Source of the DNA: an uncultured Bacillota bacterium
GTDB lineage: Bacteria > Bacillota > Clostridia > Christensenellales > UBA1242
Assembly: GCA_900545735.1 (NCBI GenBank)
Contig: URAC01000011.1
Location: forward strand, 1 to 19,748
Direction: 5' to 3'
Length of the DNA stretch: 19,748 nt
The notes below the pieces were generated by a model. The model made no database searches. It saw only the letters and a list, made by a program, of their open reading frames with translations, and was not told the origin of the DNA. The position numbers and the translations under genes are program-made. Below, piece by piece: positions 7,660 to 12,773 of this stretch. Every line of letters starts with the position of its first letter. The stretch's first letter is position 1.

Positions 7660-8188
7660 ATTGATTTAACAAATTTTTGACCAATTCCGCAAGTTTTGAA
7701 GTATATTTGACTTCATTAGCATTGTTTGTTTGTAAAAAGCATAAAGGGGGATAAACAACGCACCACCAGTTGTCGCCTTTGGCTTCGCCAAGTTCCACAA
7801 TCAACGCATCATAAAAACCTGCATCATAAACTTCGTTTCCATAAACTCTTGCTGGAAATTCTTCTCTAGCGAGTTTTACTTTTGCGATATATGAAAATCC
7901 ATTTTGCGCGAGCACTTTGTTTGCGGCAGTTTCAATAGTGTCAAAATTTTCTTGCAAACTTTGTTCCGCTTGTTGTTTTGTTTCGCAGGTTGACAAAATT
8001 GGAAGCATTGCACTTACAACTGCGTCTTTGACTTTATACTTGACATTTTGGTCAATATTTTCATTCGAATTAGCGCGAATATGTATTCTTAAAATTTCGC
8101 TATTGCTTTCACTTTTTGAAATTAGGCCAAAAGCGACTAAACCAAAAACAGCCAATAATAGTACGCAAACTGCAACAAATTTTTTCAT
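7658..8188 (-). CDS. spoIIR: Stage II sporulation protein R
   Basis: SpoIIR is made in the forespore, is exported, and triggers the SpoIIGA protease in the mother cell to activate pro-sigma-E. The 176-residue protein has an N-terminal membrane or signal segment (about 4-23). It then has the family blocks ILRIHIRANSNENIDQNVKY with KVKD (32-55), FPARVYG (111-117) and NWWCVVYPPLCF (140-151). ATG 8188 gives the usual N-terminus (MKKFVAVC); a TTG 12 codons upstream would add atypical residues. No strong ribosome site precedes ATG 8188. It starts about 40 bases after the GtrA-thymidylate kinase stop on the same strand. A sigma-F promoter is expected from the family but I could not identify one with confidence. 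This gene shows that the organism belongs to an endospore-forming lineage. Confidence 0.95.
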   Translation of the reverse strand: MKKFVAVCVLLLAVFGLVAFGLISKSESNSEILRIHIRANSNENIDQNVKYKVKDAVVSAMLPILSTCETKQQAEQSLQENFDTIETAANKVLAQNGFSYIAKVKLAREEFPARVYGNEVYDAGFYDALIVELGEAKGDNWWCVVYPPLCFLQTNNANEVKYTSKLAELVKNLLNQ

Positions 8189-8228
8189 ACTACGATTATT
8201 GACTGTTAAAAATTTTTTATACAATATA

Positions 8229-9308
8229 TTATAAAAGTTTTAAAATTTCCTGATGTATTTCTTCAATGGATTTTAAATTATCATTTTGGTCGGTGCAAGG
8301 AATTGTTATCCATTTATATTTTTTTGCAACTTCTTTGCCAGCGTTATAAGCGTTGATTAAATGTTGTTCATCTTGTTCGTGAATATCTTTTTTTGTTCCT
8401 GCTTTTAAATCCGCTCTTTCATTAGCAAGTTTTTTGCTTATGGCAGGTGGAACATCTAAAAAGTAAACTTTGTCTGGGCGAGGCAATTTTAAATTTTTAA
8501 ATTCAAAATTGTCTAGCCATTTGATAAACTTGTTTCTTTCGCGTTTGTTAGCAATCTTTCCCGCTTGATGAAGCATATTAGATTGAACATATCTATCAAA
8601 TATGATTATCGCGCCTTTTTCATAGTCTTCTTTCAATTTTTGCCAAGTGCAAACTCTGTCCACGGCAAAAAGCGACGAAGAAGCATAAGCGTCTAAAGAG
8701 TTGGCATTTTCGCCAAGTTCGCCATTTAAATACATCTTAACTGGGGCAGAAGAAGGACTTTCATAATTTGGGAAACTTTGCAAAATCACATTTTCGCCCT
8801 TGCCTTTATAATATTTATACAACAATTCAGTCTGCGTCTTTTTTCCGCTGCCGTCTGTACCTTCAATAACAATTATCTTTCCCATTCCGTTCTCCTTCTT
8901 TTTGTTTGCACTGTCAATAGAATTTCTATAAACAACAAAAGTGTAAAACAAATATTCCGTTACTAAGTTAATAATCATTGTCAAAGACAAAATCAAATAT
9001 TCATTCCAATGGACATTTTCTAAAGCAATTCCCCAATAGATTGAGGCTGGAGTAAACACTGCGTAGTATGCTAGAACTTCCAGCATTGCAATAGGAACAT
9101 TTTTTACAGACCTAAAAGTATATTTTCTATTAAAGGTAAAATTCCAAATAACTGACAAAGTAAGGGCTATAAAATATGAAACCCAATAATCTAAATGTAA
9201 TATTTCATTTAATAATGTAAAACTTCCAAACTGAATTATGCCTGCACTTGCTGCGAATAATAGATACTTAATTGCTCTTAAAACTTCTTTTTTATTAATC
9301 TTTTTCAT
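8229..9308 (-). CDS. tmk: GtrA-like membrane domain fused to thymidylate kinase
   Basis: This is a single open frame of 359 residues. Residues 10-128 form a GtrA-type domain with four hydrophobic segments (about 14-36, 42-62, 72-96, 103-125) and the family motif WNFTFNRKYTF; GtrA proteins are thought to move lipid-linked sugars. After a charged linker (SANKKKENG), residues 142-359 are a full thymidylate kinase, which phosphorylates dTMP to dTDP. It has the P-loop EGTDGSGKKT (149-158), SFPNYESPSSAPV, FDRYVQSNMLHQAGK and a LID-like RADLKAGTKKD. M142 (ATG at 8885) has an excellent ribosome site, AAGGAG six bases upstream, inside the linker codons. The gene may therefore yield both a membrane-anchored fusion and a free 218-residue kinase. 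ATG 9308 (AGGA eight bases upstream) is preferred over TTG 9341. Confidence 0.9.
   Translation of the reverse strand: MKKINKKEVLRAIKYLLFAASAGIIQFGSFTLLNEILHLDYWVSYFIALTLSVIWNFTFNRKYTFRSVKNVPIAMLEVLAYYAVFTPASIYWGIALENVHWNEYLILSLTMIINLVTEYLFYTFVVYRNSIDSANKKKENGMGKIIVIEGTDGSGKKTQTELLYKYYKGKGENVILQSFPNYESPSSAPVKMYLNGELGENANSLDAYASSSLFAVDRVCTWQKLKEDYEKGAIIIFDRYVQSNMLHQAGKIANKRERNKFIKWLDNFEFKNLKLPRPDKVYFLDVPPAISKKLANERADLKAGTKKDIHEQDEQHLINAYNAGKEVAKKYKWITIPCTDQNDNLKSIEEIHQEILKLL
8892..8897 (-). promoter_or_regulatory. Internal ribosome binding site for free thymidylate kinase
   Basis: On the minus strand AAGGAG is followed six bases later by ATG 8885-8883, which begins MGKIIVIEGTDGSGK, the normal N-terminus of thymidylate kinase. 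The same bases encode the K-K-E linker of the longer protein. Sequence and spacing are better than those at the upstream start of the GtrA part. Confidence 0.7.
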
Positions 9309-9385
9309 TGTGTAATCCTGGGAAAATAATAGCACTTTCAAATGCGAATTTCAAACAAATTAGCAAATAAAGAAAAAATAATTAG

Positions 9386-9414
9386 TTGACTTAAAAAAAT
9401 TATTATGATAATAT
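9386..9414 (+). promoter_or_regulatory. tRNA-Leu promoter
   Basis: TTGACT (9386-9391), 17 bases, then TAATAT (9409-9414) preceded by TGA (extended -10). It lies 11 bases before the mature 5' end of tRNA-Leu. Confidence 0.8.
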
Positions 9415-9425
9415 AACACTCGCAA

Positions 9426-9508
9426 GCGGATATGGCGAAATTGGTAGACGCGCCAGACTTAGGATCTGGTGGGAAACCGTGGGGGTTCGAGTCCCTTTAT
9501 CCGCACCA
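9426..9508 (+). tRNA. tRNA-Leu(UAG)
   Basis: The acceptor stem GCGGATA (9426-9432) pairs with TATCCGC (9498-9504). The discriminator is A9505 and the CCA end is encoded (9506-9508). The anticodon stem CCAGA/TCTGG encloses the loop CTTAGGA, with anticodon TAG at 9460-9462, reading CUN leucine codons. A class-II variable arm (about 9470-9480) and a T-loop TTCGAGT are present. Total length is 83 bases, typical for tRNA-Leu. Confidence 0.97.
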
Positions 9509-9514
9509 TACAAG

Positions 9515-9551
9515 ACTCAGTTGAACCCGTTTGGGTCTACTGAGTTTTTTG
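9515..9551 (+). terminator. Terminator after tRNA-Leu
   Basis: ACTCAG (9515-9520) pairs with CTGAGT (9540-9545), and CCC (9526-9528) with GGG (9532-9534), around a GTTT loop. A six-base T-run follows. The inner part is imperfect. The left arm also has a perfect 13-base partner at 10048-10060, after the next gene. The ribosome site of the hydrolase gene starts four bases after the T-run. Confidence 0.75.
9516..9528 (+). repeat. Left copy of 13-base inverted repeat around the hydrolase gene
   Basis: CTCAGTTGAACCC is the exact reverse complement of GGGTTCAACTGAG at 10048-10060. The degenerate right arm of the terminator (9532-9544) is an imperfect direct copy of the far repeat. The hydrolase gene is therefore flanked both by inverted and by imperfect direct repeats. 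Confidence 0.85.
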
Positions 9552-9565
9552 TTCAAGGAGAGTAT

Positions 9566-10048
9566 ATGAAAAATATAATTATTATTGATATGCAAAAAGG
9601 TTTTATGAAAGAAACAAATTGCCACTTAATTGAAAAAATAAATAATTATTTAAAAAAAAATATATTTGATAATATCTTTTTTACAAAATGCGTAAATGAT
9701 AATGATAGCCCATATTCAAAGCTTTTAAATTGGAACGGAATTTCAAAGGAAGAAGAACAAGAAATTATAGTCAACATTCCTAATAATGCTAAAATTTTAA
9801 CAAAAAATTGTTATGGGCTTTCAAATGTAAATATTGAATTGTTTAAAAATTTAGGTATTACAGAAATGGAAATTTGTGGAACAGACACCGATGCCTGTTG
9901 TTTAGCAATAGCGTTTAATTTGTTTGATAATAATATCAAACCTATAATTTTGTCTGACCTATGTGCAAGTTCATCTAGAAACAAAAATATTCATAATAAT
10001 GCATTAGAAATAATGAAAAGACAGTTTGGAAGCGAAAACATAAAGTAG
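9566..10048 (+). CDS. Isochorismatase-like cysteine hydrolase
   Basis: The 160-residue protein belongs to the cysteine hydrolase superfamily (nicotinamidase, isochorismatase, biuret hydrolase). The probable catalytic triad is D8 in IIIDMQKGF, K80 in KILTKNCYG, and C111 in GTDTDACCLA. The substrate cannot be told from sequence; the GTDTDAC form is common in uncharacterised clostridial members. ATG 9566 is chosen because AAGGAG lies five bases upstream; the frame runs further upstream into the tRNA-Leu, which is not translated. It has no obvious promoter of its own and sits just after the tRNA-Leu terminator, so read-through from the tRNA promoter may supply its transcript. Its stop overlaps the 13-base right inverted repeat. 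It is richer in A and T than its neighbours, and with the flanking repeats this hints at an inserted gene. Confidence 0.85.
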   Translation: MKNIIIIDMQKGFMKETNCHLIEKINNYLKKNIFDNIFFTKCVNDNDSPYSKLLNWNGISKEEEQEIIVNIPNNAKILTKNCYGLSNVNIELFKNLGITEMEICGTDTDACCLAIAFNLFDNNIKPIILSDLCASSSRNKNIHNNALEIMKRQFGSENIK

Positions 10049-10060
10049 GGTTCAACTGAG
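10048..10060 (+). repeat. Right copy of 13-base inverted repeat
   Basis: GGGTTCAACTGAG is the perfect reverse complement of 9516-9528. It overlaps the last base of the hydrolase stop codon. It is followed by GGTTCGA and, five bases on, CGCACCA, which echo the T-loop and 3' end of tRNA-Leu. Confidence 0.85.
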
Positions 10061-10078
10061 GTTCGACACTTCGCACCA

Positions 10079-10121
10079 AGAAAAAAAAGAGAGTGCCCTT
10101 GGCAGTCTCTCTTTTTTTTCT
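10079..10121. terminator. Long bidirectional terminator hairpin
   Basis: A perfect 15-base-pair stem (10079-10093 with 10107-10121: A-G, eight A, then GAGAG against the complement) is capped by TGCC/GGCA with loop CTT and a two-base bulge (GT, 10105-10106). The eight-T run serves the plus strand and the eight-A run serves the minus strand. It ends transcription after the hydrolase gene. Confidence 0.9.
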
Positions 10122-10320
10122 GCGTGTGTTGTAATGCAGCATATTTTGAAAATCGACGATTATATCCGCGGTAGCACGACAATAAAAAATTGTCGGACAT
10201 CTTTATTTAATTCTTGTTTAAATAAAAAGCGTCAATGCCGCAAAAAATGCAGCGCTTTTACGCTCGCAATTTTTTTTATTGACAAAACTAAATTTTGCGC
10301 GATTGGGTTTTAAAAAATAA
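10122..10320. repeat. Intergenic region with degenerate repeat, copy 1 (10155-10277)
   Basis: No credible protein gene lies here. Bases 10155-10277 align in blocks with 11901-12028: GACGATT, six variable bases, GCGGTAGCAC; later ATAAAAAGCG, CAATGCCGC, AAAAAAT and a T-rich end occur in the same order. A hairpin CGACAAT (10177-10183) / ATTGTCG (10189-10195) lies inside. The segment appears to be one member of a dispersed noncoding repeat family. Confidence 0.65.
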
Positions 10321-10349
10321 TTGACTATTTTTGTTAAATGGTTTAATGT
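10321..10349 (+). promoter_or_regulatory. hisS promoter
   Basis: TTGACT (10321-10326), 17 bases, then TAATGT (10344-10349). AAGGGAG (10357-10363) lies seven bases before ATG 10371. The leader is too short for a T-box. Confidence 0.65.
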
Positions 10350-10370
10350 ATAAAGCAAGGGAGAAAAAAT

Positions 10371-11678
10371 ATGATTGAACCAAAGATTTTGCCTGGCTTT
10401 ATAGAGTTTTCACCAAGTGAGCAATCTCAGTTTAAAAAAATTAAAACAACTATTGCAAAAAATTTTGAACTATTTGGATATAGCCCAATCGATACAGTTG
10501 TAATTGAAAGGGAAGATGTTTTACTTGCAAAAGCAGGCGGAGAAACCGAAAAACAAATTTTCACAATCGAGAAAGGCGAAAAAAATATGTGTCTTCGTTT
10601 TGACTTGACAGTTTCTTTTGCACGCTATGTTGCATCTAGGGAAAATGAGCTAGCTTTTCCTTTTAAAAGATTTCAAGTTGGCAAAGTTTATCGCGGCGAA
10701 AGACCACAAAAAGGAAGATATAGAGAGTTTTATCAATGCGACATTGATGTAATCGGCAAAGATAATTTGTCAATAAAGTATGATGCCGAAGTTCCTTGCG
10801 TTATGAGCAAATCGCTAAAAGAAATTGGTCTTAATAATTTTAAAATCAAGATTAATAATAGAAAAGTTTTGTTTGGATTTATTCAATCATTGGACCTTGG
10901 TGTTGACTATAACGAAGTTGTTAGGATTATTGACAAATTTGATAAAATTGGCGAAGAAACTTTTGTTGAATGTCTGCGAAATTTACAAATAAATGAAGAA
11001 AATTGTGAAAAAATACTTAAATTTATCAAAAAAAGCGGAAAAAATTGCGAAAAAATTGAATTTTTAAAAAATTTAAATATTTCATCAGAAATTTTTAACA
11101 AAGGCGTTGAAGAATTAGAACAAGTTTTAAACGCAGTTAAATGCTTCGGTGAAGAAGAAAATTTTGAGATAGATTTTAAAATTTCACGAGGTTTAGATTA
11201 TTACACAGGAACAGTTTATGAGACATTCATAACTGGATATGAAAATTTTGGTTCAATTTGTTCTGGTGGCAGATATGATAACCTTGCAGGTTGCTACACT
11301 AACACTAAACTACCAGGTGTTGGTATGAGCATTGGCTTAACAAGATTGTTTGTGTTATTAAAAGAAAATGGTCTTTTAAAATTTGACCAAAAATCTAGCA
11401 TTGATGTTTTAATTTTGACAATGGGAGATTTCGATAGCAAAGCGATTGAGCTTTCTAACACATTGAGGGCAAATAATATTCGTTGTGAAAATTATTTTGA
11501 TGATTGCAAATTTAAAACAAAAATGAACTATGCAAATAAAATAAATGTGCCTTATGTTGCAATCCTTGGCGAAGATGAAATTGCAAATGATTACATCACT
11601 TTAAAGAATATGTCTTCAGGTGAACAACAAAAAGTCAAAGTCGATGAACTTGTAAAAATTATTAAAGAAAATTGTTGA
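10371..11678 (+). CDS. hisS: Histidine-tRNA ligase
   Basis: This class II synthetase charges tRNA-His using ATP. The 435-residue protein has the PGFIEFSPSEQ N-terminus, LLAKAGGETEKQIF (51-64), RFDLT (76-80), motif 2 KVYRGERPQKGRYREF (105-120), the histidine-specific RGLDYYTG (273-280), motif 3 GVGMSIGLTRL (316-326) and a C-terminal anticodon-binding domain (about 345-435). It lacks the KGTKDILP-type start of the common bacterial enzyme and instead resembles the PGF...LLAKGGGETEKQIY subtype. The C-terminal domain separates it from HisZ, the non-charging paralogue. Its cognate tRNA gene follows 35 bases after the stop, and the tRNA promoter overlaps the end of hisS. ATG 10371 is supported by AAGGGAG. 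Confidence 0.96.
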   Translation: MIEPKILPGFIEFSPSEQSQFKKIKTTIAKNFELFGYSPIDTVVIEREDVLLAKAGGETEKQIFTIEKGEKNMCLRFDLTVSFARYVASRENELAFPFKRFQVGKVYRGERPQKGRYREFYQCDIDVIGKDNLSIKYDAEVPCVMSKSLKEIGLNNFKIKINNRKVLFGFIQSLDLGVDYNEVVRIIDKFDKIGEETFVECLRNLQINEENCEKILKFIKKSGKNCEKIEFLKNLNISSEIFNKGVEELEQVLNAVKCFGEEENFEIDFKISRGLDYYTGTVYETFITGYENFGSICSGGRYDNLAGCYTNTKLPGVGMSIGLTRLFVLLKENGLLKFDQKSSIDVLILTMGDFDSKAIELSNTLRANNIRCENYFDDCKFKTKMNYANKINVPYVAILGEDEIANDYITLKNMSSGEQQKVKVDELVKIIKENC

Positions 11679-11703
11679 CAAAATCCTTGTTTTAGTGTAG
11701 TAT
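11675..11703 (+). promoter_or_regulatory. tRNA-His promoter overlapping the hisS stop
   Basis: A consensus TTGACA (11675-11680), 17 bases, then TAGTAT (11698-11703). The TGA stop of hisS (11676-11678) lies inside the -35 box. Confidence 0.85.
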
Positions 11704-11713
11704 GACAAGGCTT

Positions 11714-11790
11714 GGTGGATATAGCTCAGTTGGTAGAGCGCCAGATTGTGGCTCTGGAGGTCAAGGGTTCGAGACCCTTTATTCACCCCA
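11714..11790 (+). tRNA. tRNA-His(GUG)
   Basis: The acceptor stem GTGGATA (11715-11721) pairs with TATTCAC (11780-11786). The encoded extra G-1 (11714) faces discriminator C73 (11787), the identity pair of bacterial tRNA-His. The CCA end is encoded (11788-11790). The anticodon loop TTGTGGC has GTG at 11748-11750, and the T-loop is TTCGAGA. It directly follows hisS. Confidence 0.97.
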
Positions 11791-11937
11791 GCACTTGCGA
11801 CGGAGAACAGAAATGTTCTCCGCTTGTTTTTTTCAAAAACAAGCGGGAGAATTCCCGCTCGCAAGTGCGAGGTATGAGTAATTAGCGGGTTAAAAGAAAC
11901 GACGATTGGCGTTGCGGTAGCACAACCGCTTGAATTT
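11773..11937 (+). repeat. 165-base repeat, copy A, starting in the tRNA-His 3' end
   Basis: The repeat begins in the T-arm of tRNA-His (GACCCTTTATTCACCCCA), includes the structured terminator element, and ends with GAATTTT at 11937. Copy B at 12232-12397 differs at about eight positions, including one extra T. A C-to-T change in the second hairpin (11823 to 12282) keeps a G-T pair, and an A-to-G change in the GCGGT hairpin (11914-11928) also keeps pairing. Confidence 0.9.
11791..11868 (+). terminator. tRNA-His terminator inside a junction-like structured element, copy A
   Basis: An outer 10-base-pair stem GCACTTGCGA (11791-11800) / TCGCAAGTGC (11859-11868) encloses three hairpins. The first is CGGAGAAC (11801-11808) / GTTCTCCG (11815-11822), followed by CTT, G and seven T; it is a good intrinsic terminator for the tRNA. 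The second is 11822-11831 with 11835-11844. The third is AGCGGGA (11842-11848) / TCCCGCT (11853-11859), which partly competes with the second. The folding is read by eye. Confidence 0.8.
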
Positions 11938-12028
11938 TTTAATTGTTGAGCGTTTTTTTATAATACGCTTATTTATAAAAAGCGGCAATGCCGCTAAAAA
12001 ATACATCGCTTGACGCCCGTAATTTTTT
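11901..12028. repeat. Degenerate intergenic repeat, copy 2
   Basis: The segment carries GACGATT-6-GCGGTAGCAC (11901-11923), then ATAAAAAGCG (11975-11984), CAATGCCGC (11986-11994), AAAAAAT and CGTAATTTTTT, in the order found at 10155-10277. An AGCGGC/GCCGCT hairpin with loop AAT lies near 11981-11995. The first 20 bases recur again at 12361-12380. Confidence 0.65.
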
Positions 12029-12231
12029 CTTAACCGACCAAACGCGAAACGAGCAAGTCTCATTTCGGTCGGTACTCTCGTGCGAAGCGATTGCTGCGAA
12101 GATAATGTCGGGTTTATAAAAGCATAATGGGGCTCGAACTAAGCGTAAAAAAAGTTGCCAGCGGCAAGTTTTTTAGCGCCGGCGCGAAAGCGAGCATCGA
12201 CCAGCGGAGATTCTCTGACGAAGCGGCGCTT
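12029..12231. other. GC-richer noncoding segment between the two repeats
   Basis: No credible gene is seen. The segment is visibly richer in G and C than the rest of the window. It contains a long imperfect hairpin whose arms are ACCGACC (12033-12039) and GGTCGGT (12067-12073), with GAAACGAG/CTCATTTC inside. It also contains a short hairpin TTGCC/GGCAA followed by GTTTTTT (about 12155-12174), which looks like a terminator, and the 10-base palindrome GCGCCGGCGC (12176-12185). Open frames cross it on both strands but lack ribosome sites and run through the flanking repeats. Confidence 0.6.
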
Positions 12232-12397
12232 GACCCTTTATTCACCCCAGCACTTGCGACGGAGAACAGAAATGTTCTCCGTTTGTTTTTTTTCAAAAAC
12301 AAGCGGGAGAATTCCCGCTCGCAAGTGCAAGTTATGAGTAATTAGCGGGTTAAAAGAAACGACGATTGGCGTTGCGGTAGCTGGGCCGCTTGAATTT
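12232..12397 (+). repeat. 165-base repeat, copy B, with an 18-base tRNA-His 3' end
   Basis: Bases 12232-12249 repeat the last 18 bases of tRNA-His without the rest of the tRNA. The structured element follows intact: outer stem 12250-12259 / 12319-12328 and terminator hairpin 12260-12267 / 12274-12281 with an eight-T run. Identity to copy A is about 95 percent. A copied tRNA 3' end is the usual mark of site-specific integration, but no integrase is present. Confidence 0.9.
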
Positions 12398-12476
12398 TAG
12401 ATTATCGGGTTTTTGGCTCGATTTTTTGATGCCTTGTAGCTTTTTGTGTAAAATATTTTATTTTTGCACTATTTAG
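12398..12476. other. AT-rich spacer before the small gene
   Basis: Nothing recognisable is seen apart from AT-rich sequence leading into the extended -10 element at 12477. Confidence 0.5.
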
Positions 12477-12485
12477 TGTTATATT
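12477..12485 (+). promoter_or_regulatory. Extended -10 promoter of the small gene
   Basis: TGT followed by TATATT (12480-12485), with no good -35. ATG 12494 lies at the ninth base after the -10 box, the same geometry as at uvrB, and there is no ribosome site between. Confidence 0.5.
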
Positions 12486-12493
12486 TTTTTTGT

Positions 12494-12688
12494 ATGGAAA
12501 ATAATGAAGAAAGTTTTGATATTTTGAAATATATGCAAAATTTTGATGAGGATTTTAAAATGAGCGATTACACACCAGAAGAAATTTATGAGATGATTCA
12601 TAAAAACGAAACGGAAAAATTTAAAGACAAATATTTTAGCAAATATGATGATGTTAAAAGCAGCAGTTTAAAAAAACAAGATTGGTAA
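12494..12688 (+). CDS. Small acidic hypothetical protein (64 residues)
   Basis: I do not recognise this protein. From ATG 12494 it is 64 residues, highly charged and soluble. It is acidic at the N-terminus (MENNEESFDIL, NFDEDFKMSDYTPEEIYEMI) and more basic towards the C-terminus (KFKDKYFSKYDDVKSSSLKK), and is predicted mostly helical with no membrane segment or cysteine. An in-frame start ten codons upstream (12464) would add hydrophobic residues and overlap the promoter, so ATG 12494 is preferred. No Shine-Dalgarno sequence precedes it; the extended -10 element ends eight bases upstream, so it may be leaderless. It ends about 30 bases before the typA promoter. Biased composition of true coding type supports it, but it remains unproven. 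Confidence 0.6.
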   Translation: MENNEESFDILKYMQNFDEDFKMSDYTPEEIYEMIHKNETEKFKDKYFSKYDDVKSSSLKKQDW

Positions 12689-12719
12689 ATATTTTAAATA
12701 AAAAAATTTTTAATTTTTA

Positions 12720-12748
12720 TTGCAATCACTTTTTTGTTGTGATATAAT
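12720..12748 (+). promoter_or_regulatory. typA promoter
   Basis: TTGCAA (12720-12725), 17 bases, then a perfect TATAAT (12743-12748) with extended TGA before it. AAAGGAAG lies about eight bases ahead of ATG 12774. Confidence 0.85.
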
Positions 12749-12773
12749 GCCTCGGTTTAATAAAGGAAGAAAT

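Noticed and set aside
9479..9565. Upstream extension of the hydrolase frame into tRNA-Leu
   Set aside because: The added residues (MGVRVPLSAPYKT) are the usual tRNA-Leu shadow. ATG 9566 has a proper ribosome site and gives the family N-terminus.
9991..10200. Minus-strand open frame across the long terminator after the hydrolase gene
   Set aside because: It runs through a 15-base-pair terminator and the end of the hydrolase gene, with no ribosome site or protein-like composition.
10123..10370. Possible T-box leader for hisS
   Set aside because: No AGGGTGG-type antiterminator or specifier loop is present on the plus strand, and a good promoter lies only about 30 bases from the start codon. 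The minus strand has GTGCTACCGCGG, which resembles the T-box core, but it is the wrong strand and has TGCT where TGGN is required.
11616..11864. Minus-strand open frame across tRNA-His (contains GSRTLDLQSHNLALYQLSYI)
   Set aside because: This is the well-known spurious translation of a tRNA gene read backwards. It has no ribosome site and also overlaps hisS and the terminator.
12114..12345. Open frames on both strands over the GC-richer segment and repeat copy B
   Set aside because: They lack ribosome sites, cross terminator hairpins and the copied tRNA end, and exist in three frames at once, which is typical of GC-rich noncoding sequence.
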